Below, in pieces: positions 1 to 10,885 of a stretch of 64,000 nt of DNA. Position 1 is the stretch's first letter. Every line of letters begins with the position of its first letter. Position numbers and translations under genes: made by a program. The notes under the pieces were generated by a model. It saw only the letters and a list, made by a program, of their open reading frames with translations, did no database searches and was not told where the DNA came from. Origin of the DNA: Diplonema papillatum. Its lineage: Eukaryota; Euglenozoa; Diplonemea; Diplonemida; Diplonemidae. The DNA lies in assembly GCA_030068145.1 (NCBI GenBank), contig JAPJBO010000015.1, forward strand, positions 434,001-498,000, in the 5' to 3' direction.

Positions 1-106
1 CGGATGCTACACTGCTCAGCCCACAGACTGGAGCGCTGCGGCGAGTGTGAAGCTGACAATGAAGGGATCGCGAGGTGCTGGTCGAAGCACCACCTCCAGT
101 TGAACA

Positions 107-221
107 CTCCTACTCGCAACCTGCGGGAGCATCAGCGGTGACTTGAAACTGAAGGAGGCGTACGCCTCTCGTTCAGGAAGGCACCACGTGAAAACAGGTC
201 CACAACCCACACACAATACGT
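107..221 (+). repeat. Direct repeat, copy 1 (partner 387-487)
   Basis: A segment of roughly 100 bp occurs twice upstream of the first gene. Both copies begin with a CTACTCGCAACCTGCGG block, run through CTTGAAACTG, and continue into a block containing GGAAGGCACCACGTG and AATACGTGG. The second copy lacks part of the middle. The copies are diverged, so the duplication is not recent. No coding potential is evident. Confidence 0.8.
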
Positions 222-386
222 GGGGCAGCTACCTATGTCCCAGAGAAAACATAACCCGCACGATGGGCGCAAGGGAAGACCGACTGGAAGGCAAGAGTCG
301 AGTTGGTAGACAAGGTTCCGGGTGCAGGAGCAGAGGGTCGCGACCGCAGAAGGCCCCGGAGGACGCGGTGAACACGGCTCGCCTCC

Positions 387-487
387 CCTACTCGCAACCT
401 GCGGGAGCATCAGCAGTTACTTGAAACTGGCCTCTCGCACAGGAAGGCACCACGTGAAAACAGGTCTACAGCACACAATACGTGGAC
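387..487 (+). repeat. Direct repeat, copy 2 (partner 107-221)
   Basis: This is the second copy of the segment described at 107-221. It ends about 135 bp before the WD40 start codon. Between it and the gene lie a short (CA)n run near 531-546 and an A-rich stretch near 570-600, which may be the 5' untranslated region. Confidence 0.8.
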
Positions 488-621
488 ACACTCTCGCTAA
501 GGGGGGCGCCACGTTAAAACGAGTCCGCAACACACACACACACACAATAGGCGAGCGGGAGCGGGGAAAGAGAAAAAAAACAAAAACAAAGAAAAAGAGA
601 GCGAGCGAGCCAGCCGACCCA

Positions 622-1815
622 ATGGCCGGGCTATGGCGAGGGACGAAGAGCGTCATGGGGTACATGTCAGGGATGATCCCGGGGACCGGCGGGCGGAAGC
701 AGCAGGGCGAAGAGGCCGCCGGGGCCCGGAGCGCGCTGACGGTGCCGCGGGGCCCCGAAGCCGAAGACGAGGAGGAGATGGGCGAGTTCGGCGGCGGCCA
801 GGCCGACGGCCTCGGGCAGGACGGGTCGCTGCGCACGTTCCGGGGGCACACCGGGCCGGTGTACGCCGTGGCCTTCGCCCCCGGCGCCCAGCAGTTCCTC
901 TCGGGCGGCAAGGACAAGACCCTCCGCATCTGGACCCTCGACGTCTCCCCGGAAAAGGTCGTCGAGGTCGAAGACGACACCCCCCGCGACATTCCGATCG
1001 TCCGCACGATCAAACACCACCCCGGCATCGTCCTCGCCGCCGACTTCTCCCCGACGGGCAGCGAGATTGCGTCGTCTTCGGACGACGGGAATGTGTATCT
1101 CTTCGAAGCAAAGAGCACGCGGCAGAAAGCGGTGCTGACCGGCCACAGCTCGAAGGTTTACGGCGTCGTCTTCACCCCCGTCGGAAGCACGAGCCCCGGG
1201 GAGTTCATGGCCTCGTGTTCCCTCGACAAGACGGTCCGCCTCTGGTCCGTCGAAAAGCAGCAGGAGGGCGGCGTCCTGCGCGGGCACACCGACAACATCT
1301 TCGGCGTCAACTTCAGCTGCGACGGGAAGCTGCTGGCGAGCGCCGGCGACGACAAATCGATCATCCTCTGGGACTGGCGCGCGGGGAAAAAAGCCCACGT
1401 GATCACCGGTCACCAGGCTACCATCTGGAGCGTCTCGTGGAGCCACGATGACACCATGTTGGTCTCCACGTCCATGAACCACGAGGTGAAGCTTTGGGAC
1501 GTCCGGATGTTGAGGTGTAAGTGGTCTATCAACAATGCGCACAACTCGCTCCCCACTCACCAGGCCATTTTCTCGCACGACTCGAAGCACATTGTGTCCG
1601 CCGGAAGGGATCAGAAGATCGCCGTGTACGACACCATAACGGGCAACCGTTCGCACCAGCTGAAAGGCCACACGGGCACGGTCTACCACCTGGCCATGCA
1701 CCCTGCAGGGGACCGCCTCATGTCCTCTTCCACCGACACCACCATGAAGCTCTGGAACTTCCCCCCCGACCAGCATCACGAAGACGAGGTTCCGGGAGAG
1801 GAACAAGAGAACTGA
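622..1815 (+). CDS. Seven-bladed WD40 repeat protein, function not assigned
   Basis: A single exon of 398 codons starting at the first ATG after a purine-rich leader. After a disordered acidic N-terminus (about residues 1-70) the protein forms seven WD40 blades. Blade openings GHTGPV, GHSSKV, GHTDNI, GHQATI and GHTGTV are visible, and blades end in LRIW, VRLW, ILWDW, VKLW and MKLW. Blade 2 (HHPGIV opening, VYLF end) and blade 6 (IAVYD end) are less canonical. Seven blades make a complete propeller, so the protein looks full length. WD40 propellers are scaffolds in many complexes, and nothing here identifies one; it does not clearly match U5-40K or Groucho-type proteins. The N-terminal stretch around MGYMSGMIPG has no recognised motif. 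The domain call is certain and the cellular role is unknown. Confidence 0.9.
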   Translation: MAGLWRGTKSVMGYMSGMIPGTGGRKQQGEEAAGARSALTVPRGPEAEDEEEMGEFGGGQADGLGQDGSLRTFRGHTGPVYAVAFAPGAQQFLSGGKDKTLRIWTLDVSPEKVVEVEDDTPRDIPIVRTIKHHPGIVLAADFSPTGSEIASSSDDGNVYLFEAKSTRQKAVLTGHSSKVYGVVFTPVGSTSPGEFMASCSLDKTVRLWSVEKQQEGGVLRGHTDNIFGVNFSCDGKLLASAGDDKSIILWDWRAGKKAHVITGHQATIWSVSWSHDDTMLVSTSMNHEVKLWDVRMLRCKWSINNAHNSLPTHQAIFSHDSKHIVSAGRDQKIAVYDTITGNRSHQLKGHTGTVYHLAMHPAGDRLMSSSTDTTMKLWNFPPDQHHEDEVPGEEQEN

Positions 1816-4800
1816 TGGCCGGCGCGGGCTAGGCTGGCCTTGAAAAACCTTTGCTGATGCACGTTTCTTTGATCGTGTGAGTCACCACTTGTCATACGCA
1901 TGACAAGTGCATGCTTGTCGATCGATGGCTTAAGGCAAGGCAGCGGTGGAAGGATGCGATGCGCATTCCGCGCTTCCGAATAGCACATTCGTACGCAATG
2001 TGCTATTCCCCGGGTTTGCGGGGCTATCCTTCGAACTGCGAACCAAACATTCTTGATGCTGCAACTGAAACCTCCGTCCGCTCCTGATTTCTGCCATACA
2101 CAGTGTATTGTCCGAGCTGACGACCTATATGGAAACAGGTCAACCTTCTCCACTTCAGCCTTCAATGTTCTCCGTTGAATAATCTCGCTGCTACAACGAA
2201 GATCTGCAATAATCCACGCACCCATCGATGCTCACGTGTGTCTCACGCACGCCTGCTTGTGATACCAGTGCGCGAGTGGGTCGCTTGAGCATCATCATCC
2301 TCCCTTTTCGGACCGGAGTGGAACAAGATGCACTTGAGTAGCCCACACTACGGGGTGGAGCGGAGCTGAAACAAGGAGAGTACCGAAGCTGAGGAAGCAG
2401 AAGCCTTGGGTTGCGGATTCTGCAGCGTTGATACTTGTGTACGCACTAAGCTGCCTACTATCGACCCTACAATGCATGCGAGTGTAAACGGAAGTTGCCC
2501 GTTCTGCAACAAGCATCGCATCTGGGTGCTGCCTTTGATTTCTTCCCCTCAGCCAGGTGGTTTGGAGGTTCGGTCTCACCTTGCAAAGGACGAACCCCAT
2601 CTGTGCACGTCCGTCGTGCGGAAGTACCGTGCCCAGCTACGCTACGTGGCAGCGTCTCGAGCGTATTGAGTCCTTTTTGCACACTGGCACGGGTCAACTT
2701 ATTGAAAAACAGCCGGCAAGGATCAACCAGTCAGAATGAGAATTAGCTGTCCTGGCTTCGGTTCCGTGCAGACTACAGCAAAAGACCTTTCTCCGCGCAG
2801 TCGAGGTGAATGCGTTCCTCCTGCCATTCTGTGCAGTTGGCACGAGGACGGCCGATGCAAGGGCGAGAAGCAGAAACCAAGCCGTCCGCGTACGATTTCC
2901 TTGTCTCTGTTTGCCCAAAGCTATTTCCTTACCAACTTGTCCCTGTCTCTCTCCTTTCCTCGTTTCTTGCCCCTTCGCGTTATTCTATTTTCTTAGTGAA
3001 AGTCTGCAAATCCTGCAGAGAAAATACGACTTGAGTACTGCTTGACGCCAAAGAAGCGCCATCTGTGCAGAAGCAGTGATGGTGCAGACCAGAAGCTCAA
3101 GTCCAGAGAATGAACCATTCCGTAGTAGCGTGGACAACCTGGGTCTGGTGTTGATCTGGATTCACACGCTTGGTCACGAGAACACATGCGCGCGGGTGGG
3201 GCGAGGCCCTGAGACTGGCGTGGCTACCCCATCCTCTCTCTCTCTTTCTTTCGGTCTCTCTCTTTCTCTTCTTAAACTAGCCCTAAAATCGGTTTCCGCT
3301 GAAGAGACGACCGGCACATGAAGGGAAAAATGAGAGAAAGCACCCTGGCTCTGTCTCTTATGTCCCCTGAGAAACGCGTCCAAGAGAGTGCACTCGCGAT
3401 GAAACCATTCAAGGTCTCGTCACCCAAAAAAGCAAGCTTGGACGTACTGGAGGCCTATCCGCGCCCGGCCCCGACGAAAATTTGAGAACTAACTTTTTAC
3501 TCCCTCAAGAACAATATTGTTTGTTGCTGTGGTTGTTGATGTTACATCTCGGGGCGCGGGGGAGTCCTTCCCCCCGAGCACAAATCGTTTGCGGCACGTC
3601 TCCTTCACGCGGAAGCTTTCCCCCACACGTCCCCCTCCAGTCACTACGTGACCTTCGATCCCTCTTAACCAGCATGCGAGGGTCACCGGTCGTTCTGTTT
3701 GCGCTTCTGGCTCCGACCCAGCGTTACTGGGTGGCTGGCTGTGTTGCCGAAAATGGCTAAAGCGCCGCACTGCGGTTGTCAAAGCAAACCGTACGTAGAG
3801 TGTAGAATCCGAAACTCCACCAACGAATGGCTACAAGAGTGCTCTCACCGACCCTATAGTTGCTCACCCGGAGACAACTAAGAACCCCGAGGTTCAAGCA
3901 CACTTTTACTCCGAAACCCTGGAGTATTGAGCGAAATTTCGCCTGACAGAGTTGAAAAGCTGACCTCGTTCTTCAAAGGAGGCCCACTCACATGCTATCG
4001 GAGACAAGGACGGATTCTGAGCACAAGGAACACAGCCTAACAAGCAGTTGTGCGGAGCTGAGCTGTTCGCAGGCACTGGCCTCCCTTTTGAAGGACCCAC
4101 TCCCTCATACGTCAGCACGTCAACCGGAGGCTTCAATCCCCCGCTTTAAAAAAAGAAGCGTCCCAGAAGCGGAGTGCTATTGCAGCGGAGCCTGTGTGGC
4201 GAAAGAAGCACTGGTCAAGACAGGAAGTCCTCCCCGTTCGACAAACCTCAAGCAACCACAATTCATAAGCAGAAAGAAACTTCTAGGATTTGAAAACAAA
4301 ACGAGCGAGCGGGCGGGGAAACCAAAAGACCCGGGCAGTCAGCTAAAGAACAAACTTATGCAAAGCTCTCGTGAAGGTACTGCAAAATCCTGCATAACAA
4401 CCCGTCTCCTCACCCGTCCAAAGCTCCCGCTCCGTAGAAAAAAAATGCCAATCAGTCTCTGTTTCTTTCTTAAGCCCCCACTACCCATCCCCATTTTGTT
4501 GCTTTTTTTCTTTTAGCCAACTGACCATCTTTTCCATTATTCTGCTCGAGGGAAAGCCGGGTTTGAACCTTCTGGGGCGAAGGGGCACCTCCTCCTCCCC
4601 ATACAAATAATAGGAAAGGTGTGACTGACATTCGTTGATCCTGTTGGTTCGGGCTAGTTCAGGAGGGCTACCTTTTACCGGAATATTACTAGTCGTAGAA
4701 GCCACCCGAATTCTCCTGGTGTCGATTCGAGGTGGTCGAGCTCATCCAGCCACGCGTCTTGCTCCTTTTCCCTCAGTAAACTGCAACACAGTGCAGACGT

Positions 4801-5123
4801 GAACAAACTGCCGTCAAGTGATTTTTAGTCCGATGGCCGAATTTCCGCTTTTGCCATGGGGGGGGGCCCTCTCTCGTGCCAATGCCGGTATCGGGATTTT
4901 TCTCCCAAACCCTTGAGGTCGATAATTACTGCGCGCATTGAGCCGTGCGAAACCGGGGTTTTGAAATGTTTTGGATGGCCCGCGTTTTGCGCTTGATTGA
5001 CGAAGGCATCGGGTTGGTGGGGGTGGCACTTTGCACTGCACATAGCGATAGGTGCCTCTCGTCTTGCCTGTCATTTGCCTTGCAAGGCGCCGGCGCCCCA
5101 TGGGCGTCGCCAAAAAGTTAAAG
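1816..5123. other. Intergenic, no gene recognised
   Basis: About 3.3 kb with mixed base composition and no exon showing the G/C-ending codon bias of the real genes. Pyrimidine-rich stretches occur near 2900-3000 and 3225-3280, and a G-run lies near 4858-4866. Short open frames here have no similarity I recognise and are treated as chance. Confidence 0.6.
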
Positions 5124-5507
5124 AATGCTCGTGAACGGGAATTTGACCCCTCCTTGGAGCTGGACTGCATTAGGTGAAAATCCCAGAGCCCGCCGGCTGT
5201 CGGATATTCTTCGGGCAAATGCTTGTGAACGGGAATCGACCCCTTCTTGGAGCTGGACTGCATTAGGTGAGCATCCGAGAGCCCGCCGGCTGTCGGATAT
5301 TCTTCGGGCAAATGCTTGTGAACGGGAATCGACCCCTTCTTGGAGCTGGGCTGCATTAGGTGAGCATCCGAGAGCCCGCCGGCTGTCGGATATTCTTCGG
5401 GCAAATGCTTGTGAACGGGAATCGACCCCTTCTTGGAGCTGGGCTGCATTAGGTGAGCATCCCAGAGCCCGCCGGCTGCCCGCCTGACGGGTATTCTTCG
5501 GGCAAAG
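5124..5507. repeat. Minisatellite, four copies of a 93-bp unit
   Basis: The word GTGAACGGGAAT recurs at intervals of 94, 93 and 93 bp, giving four tandem copies; the last diverges at its end. Because 93 is divisible by three, the array stays open in more than one frame on both strands. A minus-strand open frame (4814-5599, 261 codons) runs through it with a 31-residue repeat. The frame lacks the local codon bias, so I do not call it a gene. Confidence 0.9.
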
Positions 5508-5941
5508 CTTCCATCGCGAAGCTGAACTGCTAGCCGAAGTGCAGCGGACACACTGCGGGTGAAGGTTGTGTTTATTGACGAGGGGCTTCTACCGGACACT
5601 CAAGCGGAAGGCTTCCCGATTGGCTGCTCTCGGCTGCGTCGGCGTTTCTCCATCGTCAGACTTCGAGTTACACAATCTTTTTGGACCAGTGGCCCAAGCC
5701 ACGGTAACCCCCCGTCAGCTACCAAATAAATGAAAGTATTGCACAGGGACCTTCGCATAAAAGCGCTTCAAAACTTGCAACTCACACATCTTCTATTGAT
5801 GCAGGCACTGCTGCTGACGCTGCTTTGGATGGCCACACGACTCTGTGACGGCCATGGGTTCTGCATCATAGCAGTCAGCGTCAAACGAGGCTCGCAGGGC
5901 CTCTCAAAATGGGTTGACTGGCCGGATACGTTCCTAGATCT

Positions 5942-6154
5942 CTTTTTGTCTAAGCACCCGCTTTGTAGGAAATGCTTAGGAGACTGCCAGTTGCGATAGA
6001 TCAAAGGAGGTAAATGTGCTACGAAACACAGGTAAATCTGGGTTTAGTGGCGGGCGTAAGCGTTCAACAAAAAAGACCCACCTTGCAGTTGTATTGTTTT
6101 CTCCCCCTCAAGCCTCCTTCGAAATGAGCACAAGGCAGTCCCTCGAGTATTTGA
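5942..6154 (+). repeat. Dispersed repeat family A, near full length
   Basis: This copy starts after a T-run with GTCTAAGCACCCGC, contains TAGGAAATGCTTAGGAGACTG and GGAGGTAAATGTGCT, and ends at GGCAGTCCCTCGAGTATTT. Other copies are at 36455-36890 (two, minus strand), 38580-38803, 47114-47604 (interrupted) and 48545-48766, with fragments elsewhere. A family B copy follows directly. Confidence 0.9.
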
Positions 6155-6156
6155 GT

Positions 6157-6336
6157 ACCAGTATTCTGGCGGGTTGCGCCTACAATGTGTTGTGCAGGCT
6201 AAGACTCAGCCAGCGTGTTTTGATGGTTGATTCGAGTTCCTAGCCTGAAAAAGTAACAGGGTGGTAACGAGGAGGGAGAATCGATCAACCGGCACGCACG
6301 CACAAAACGAAGCGCCTGTCTTTTTCTTTGAACAAG
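6157..6336 (+). repeat. Dispersed repeat family B
   Basis: A diverged copy of the roughly 175-bp B family. Its landmarks are GCGGGTTGCGCC, GGTTGATTCGAGTTCC, CGATCAACCGGCACGCACG and a terminal GCGCCTGTCTTTTT. Other copies: 7596-7768 (minus), 11728-11903, 38881-39056, 46938-47113 and 48360-48534. The T-run at the end of B resembles the T-run at the start of A. Confidence 0.9.
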
Positions 6337-6501
6337 CGTCTGCTTTGTACGAAGCTGGGCGGCGCCTGCGAGTATTTCTACCCGATGCACCGTTCCTCTG
6401 CCGCCATTGCAGCGTGTTCTGAAAAAGAAATGCAAGCCCGCACCAGCGCTGGGCTGAAAAATGTGTCTCCGATCCTGTCCACATCCGGTGCTTTACTCAG
6501 A

Positions 6502-6553
6502 GAGTCGCGAGAGTCGAGCAGGCGAAACGTATGACAGACGTCAACAGAGGGCC
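6502..6553 (+). repeat. Short dispersed repeat L, copy 1 (partner 7828-7875)
   Basis: About 47 bp starting at GAGAGTCGAGCAGGCGAA and including ATGACAGACGTCAACAGAGG is shared with 7828-7875. The surroundings differ, so this is a dispersed fragment rather than a tandem unit. Confidence 0.75.
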
Positions 6554-6562
6554 ATCCGTTGT

Positions 6563-7544
6563 CCCCGTCAAAGAGAGAAGAACAAGAAAAAAGGACCTTT
6601 TTTTTTTTTTTGCTTTTTTTCTGGTGGCAGCTTCCCCTTTTCGGCGCCTCTTATTACTGAGCTTATCTTCCTCACTCACTGCAGCGAAAATACAAGGCTG
6701 CTTTGCGGAGGTCCAGCGGTCCTGAGCTGGTGCGAGGTGAACGTGCGCGTACTGTCCTGTGTGACCCGTTTCAAGGTGATATTCGGCGATGAAACACCAA
6801 CAGCAGCAATGCACACCCCCTAGCCTAGGCCAGTGATCGGTGTGCACGCCGTACCAGTTTTCAGAAAAGTGCACACGGCCGCACGGCTGCGCACGGCCGC
6901 ACTTACGGCGCACGACGACTAGGTCAGTGTAGCCAAAGAGAGAGAGAGGGCGGCAGTTCTATCATTGTCAACATGGCCAAATTCGCGGAAGTTATTGGGC
7001 TAGTGTATGCTTTTCCGGCGACTGCAGCTAATTGCGGGAGTACTCCCCTTGTGCTTTGTCTATCCTCGGGTACTGGTCTTCATGACACTGTGGGCCGCTC
7101 AACTGGTCACATAGCGTTAGCGGTGCGCACCTCAAAAACTGCGGACCAATACTAAGGCGGTCCATCTCCTCCTGATAGTCGAAGAGCGAGAGGAAAGTTA
7201 ATTTAGGATTCATTCCCATGTTCTCAATACAGGAAGCATGGGAGTTCTTTTGAGTACATGAAACCACATGGATTAGATTGCACCTGTTAAGCAGCGGCTC
7301 ACCGCGCAAGGTGATAGAACGCTATTTTGTTTCTTTCGATTGCTTTTGATGGGGCTTGCACGCCTGAAATTCAGATCGTGATCGGCCATCAAATGCAGCT
7401 CCATGCAAGTAGTACGCAGCTTCAGGTAATATGGATAGACCTGATAGACCGTGGTGCACCGCAGGGCACCACGGGAGGCGTTTCGTTGCAGTTCCAGCGG
7501 ATACCAGACAGACAACCGGCTCAAAAACGCAGACCGGCAGCAAA
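6563..7544. other. Intergenic, no gene recognised
   Basis: The stretch contains a T-run near 6598-6620, a purine run near 6938-6950 and CGCACGGC short repeats near 6875-6905. A GGATAGACCTGATAGACC motif near 7431 recurs as part of other dispersed fragments near 17740 and 32000. No exon-like sequence is seen. Confidence 0.5.
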
Positions 7545-7551
7545 CCCCCCC

Positions 7552-7582
<31 letters not shown>

Positions 7583-7595
7583 AAAAAAAAAAAAA
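7545..7595 (+). repeat. Homopolymer pair: about 28 C followed by about 23 A
   Basis: A pure C run passes directly into a pure A run, which abuts the end of an inverted family B copy. B copies normally end in a T-run on their own strand, so the A run here is the expanded tail of the inverted copy. Run lengths may be inaccurate because homopolymers are prone to sequencing error. Confidence 0.9.
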
Positions 7596-7768
7596 GACAA
7601 GCGGTTCGTTTTGTTTGTGCGTGCCGGTTGATCGTTTTTCCCACTGTATTTACCCTGGATTCAGGTAAGGAATTCTGATCAACCACCAAAACACGCTACC
7701 TACGAATTTTTAGCCTGCACAGTACATTGAAGGGGGCAACTCGCAAGATTGTTAGTACTAAGAGGGAT
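7596..7768 (-). repeat. Dispersed repeat family B, inverted copy
   Basis: This is the reverse complement of the B consensus. It contains GTGCGTGCCGGTTGATCG, then GGAATTCTGATCAACCACC, then AGCCTGCACAGTACATTGAA. Unlike four of the other B copies it has no A copy beside it. Confidence 0.9.
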
Positions 7769-7827
7769 CTCAACTGAAAGCGGACACGTCCCTCCGGGCG
7801 CGGAGATGCAGTCCAGCGACGGCGCCG

Positions 7828-7875
7828 AGAGTCGAGCAGGCGAAGTGTATGACAGACGTCAACAGAGGGCCATAA
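7828..7875 (+). repeat. Short dispersed repeat L, copy 2 (partner 6502-6553)
   Basis: This partner of 6502-6553 lies about 290 bp upstream of the PPWD1 start codon. It may fall in the 5' flank or leader of that gene. Confidence 0.75.
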
Positions 7876-8162
7876 GGTTTCCCCCGCCCAGCCAGCAGCC
7901 GGTTCGTCGTGCACCTTCGAAACTCTAGCAGGAAAAAAAAGCACCAGAAGCTACCCCACGCGCCTTCTTCGCTCGCGGAAGAAGAAAGGAATCACCCGCG
8001 GCCGCTGCCCAACGCACCCCTGGGCAAAGAAAGAAAAAGAAACACCGGAAAAAAGGAAAACGCGCACACGCAGCAACGAAAACGGAAGTTCGTGCTTTTT
8101 AGCTCTTCGAGAGTGAGACAGAGAAGAGAGCGGAACTTCGCGGGCACGACAGGGGGTTTGCA

Positions 8163-10651
8163 ATGGCTGCCGACAAACGGGAGCGCGAGTCGGAGAGTGA
8201 TTCGGACAGCAGTAGCGACTTCGGTCCGGCGCCAGTAGAAGGTGCGGAAGTGCCCGAAGACGGCGGCGACAATGCCGGGCAGGGGAGGAAGAAGAAAAAG
8301 CGAAGAGCGGACATTCCCCACAAGGAAGTGCTCCTTGCCTCGCTGCCGTCCGAAACCCTGTACGAGAAGAGCTACATGCATAAAGACGTCGTCACACAGG
8401 TCATCGTGGCGATGCCCAGCGGGTTCGTCGTGACCTGCTCCATAGACGGCGCGCTGAAGTTCTGGAAGAAGGCGCCGATGGAGATTATCCACGTCAAGAC
8501 CTACCGCCCGCACTTAGGGGCTTTCACCGCAACCTTGTGCCACGACGGCACGTGGCTGGCCACGAAGGCGCACTCAGCGGATCGGATTGTGAAGGTGTTC
8601 GACGTGATGAACTTCGACATGATCAACATGATCCAGCTCTCCTTCGCCTCCGGCCCGTTCGAGTTCATCCACAGCACCGGCGCCAACGCCTGTCTCGCGA
8701 TCGCAGAGGCTATGAACCCTGTCGTGCACACGTTCGACCCTCAAGGTATCCGATTGGCTCTTCACACAATCCCCGTTACACGCCACGGTTAGCGGTAGTT
8801 CACTACACTACCGTCAGAAACGCTGACAAGCACTTGATTGACCTGTTTCATCCACACACCGCTGCTATTGCTAGCGTTGGTTTATCTCGGTCAGTTGTTT
8901 CCACCTCGACCCCGCGGTTTTAAGGCCACGGAGTTGAATCGAGCTGGATTCTTCGGACTGTATTAGCAATGGAGTTACCACTGTTATCCAACTCGGCCCC
9001 TAAGGCACCTTCCCCGCGTAGATTGCCACCGATTTAATGAGCAGTCTGCAGAGTCCATTTGCTCTGAGACTTGCGTGGCGCAATCCTTGAAACAAGCATA
9101 TGGCACTCCCCGCGTGCCTGTAGTCCAGGCACTCCCTTGCGTGCTTGTAGTCGAGGGTTGAAAGACCGAGCGCCCTCCCGGCGCGGAGCTTCGCATCTTC
9201 GCATGGCAGGCCTTTGCTCGCCTGCCCACCCTTATGTAGTCGGGGTGGAGGGAGAAAAACGATCAGAAACGGCTCTTCTTTCTCCATCATCCCAACCCTT
9301 TCCTTCAGGAACGGACGAGCTCGCTGTCCACAAGCTTCGGCACGGCAGTAGAATCGACCTCATGAGGTTCAACGCACCGGCGCGGACGACGGTCACGATC
9401 GATTCCAACGGGATGATCAACTACAGCACGAACGACACGTTCGAGCCCCCGGAGCAAGGTACCGTGGTGTCCTTTGGACTCCTCATGGAGACGGACCTCT
9501 TCCAGCTTGCGAAGAAGCGGGTGCGGGCCACGTCGCTCGAGTTCTCGAAGTCCGGGGAGCTGTTCGCGATCATGGGATCCGACAACTTCGTGTACGTGTT
9601 CCGGTTTGCCACGGGCAAGCTGTTCAGGGTGTACGACCAGACCGCGGCGCACTTCGTGTCTCTCCAGAAGGCGGAGTACCCAAGTTTCCACCTGGAGCCC
9701 CTCGACTTCGGGAAGAGGATCGCCACCGAGAAGGAGGTGACCGCCGCGAGGGAGTCGGGGACCGGGCTGCCGGTCGCGTCGAACGTCATATTTGACGACT
9801 CCGGCCACTTCATCCTGTTCTCAACGCTGCTCGGCGTCCTGGTGCTCAACCTGCGCACGAACCGCATCGAGCGGGTCCTGGGCAAGCTCGAGAACACGGA
9901 GCGGTTCCTCAACATCTCGCTGTTCCAAGGCAAGGCCGAGGCGACCCAGCAGCTGCAGCAGCAGCTCGGCGAGAAAACCGTCGAGCAGGCGAAGCGGGAG
10001 GACCCGACGCTCTTCGCCACGTCGTGGAAGCGCGGCCGGTTCTACCTGCTGACCCGGCGGGAGCCAGAGGACGTCGACGGAGACGACGCCAACGCAGTCG
10101 GCCGCGACGTATTCAACGAGAAGCCCTCGGAAGAGGACATAGCCCTCCTCAGCACGACTAAGGTGGCTACGAGCTCAACTGCCGTCCTGCGGACGACGTA
10201 CGGAGACATTCATATCCATCTTTTCGGGGAGCATTGCCCGAAGACCGTGGAGAACTTCGTCGGGCACGCGAAGAGCGGGTACTACGACAACCTCACGTTC
10301 CACCGTGTCATCAAGGGCTTCATGATCCAGACCGGGTGCCCGTTGGGCGACGGCACCGGCGGGGAGAGCATCTGGGGGGGGTCGATGGACGACGAGTTCC
10401 ACGAGAGCCTCCGGCACGACCGCGCGTACACGGTGTCGATGGCCAACTCCGGGCCGAACACGAACGGGTCGCAGTTCTTCATCACGACGGGGGCCACGCC
10501 GTGGCTCGACGACAAGCACACCATTTTCGGTCGAGTGAAGAAGGGAATGGACGTCGTGCAGGCCATCGAGAAGGTCAAAACCGTCGAGAAGGGCGCCTTC
10601 AAGAACCGACCGATCGAACCGATCCGCGTCGTCAACGTCGAAATCCAGTGA
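8163..10651 (+). CDS. PPWD1: PPWD1-type WD40-cyclophilin (spliceosomal peptidyl-prolyl isomerase)
   Basis: Two exons, 8163-8745 and 9309-10651, join in phase 1 (donor GTATCC, acceptor TTCAG) to give 641 residues, close to the roughly 646 of the human protein. An acidic serine-rich and lysine-rich N-terminus is followed by the diagnostic YEKSYMHKDVVT and ALKFWKK blade, then KVFDVMNFDMINMIQL, all typical of PPWD1. The C-terminal cyclophilin domain begins near residue 487. It keeps FHRVIKGFMIQTGCPLGDGT, the ANSGPNTNGSQFFITT segment and the active-site W in TPWLDDKHTIFG, so isomerase activity is expected. The family works in the nucleus on spliceosomal complexes, which fits the intron content here. 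The single intron (563 bp) carries antisense SSU rRNA sequence. A decayed copy of the cyclophilin coding end lies downstream. Confidence 0.95.
8880..9108 (-). pseudogene. Antisense SSU (18S) rRNA fragment, 5' region, inside the PPWD1 intron
   Basis: Read on the minus strand, the segment contains CATATGCTTGTTTCAAGGAT, then TGCTCATTAAATC, then GTTGGATAACAGTGG followed by GCTAATACA. These match the conserved first 170 or so nucleotides of eukaryotic SSU rRNA in the right order. The core match is 8955-9108; the part down to about 8880 is weaker. Differences at universally conserved positions suggest a decayed copy. It lies wholly inside the intron, opposite to transcription. Confidence 0.85.
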
Positions 10652-10816
10652 CGGGCCGGCGCGCCGTGAGTGCCGCACGATTCGGCTGAGGGCCTACCTT
10701 TATTCGCAGCTGCCGGAGCGCCGAGCCTCAACCTTGCTCTGGAACCCCGAACTACGATGATTCCGTCGAGCGTGCAGAGAGAGTTAATCTTTTAACAACT
10801 CCCGCATACCGTGCGA

Positions 10817-10885
10817 TCAAGCACTGTTGCAACAGCCGAACAGCTCTCCCTTCAGCGGCGAAGGAAAGGCTTGCTTCCCAGTATT
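10817..10885 (+). repeat. Repeat C, copy 1 (partner 11562-11630)
   Basis: A 69-bp segment starting TCAAGCACTGTTGCAACAG and ending CTTCCCAGTAT recurs at 11562-11630 with about one mismatch. It is the least diverged dispersed pair I could find here, so the duplication should be recent. Copy 1 runs straight into the cyclophilin pseudogene. Confidence 0.9.

Noticed and set aside
4814-5599. A 261-codon minus-strand frame through the minisatellite
   Set aside because: The open frame follows from the 93-bp unit length. Codon usage does not match the confirmed genes and nothing outside the repeat is recognisable.
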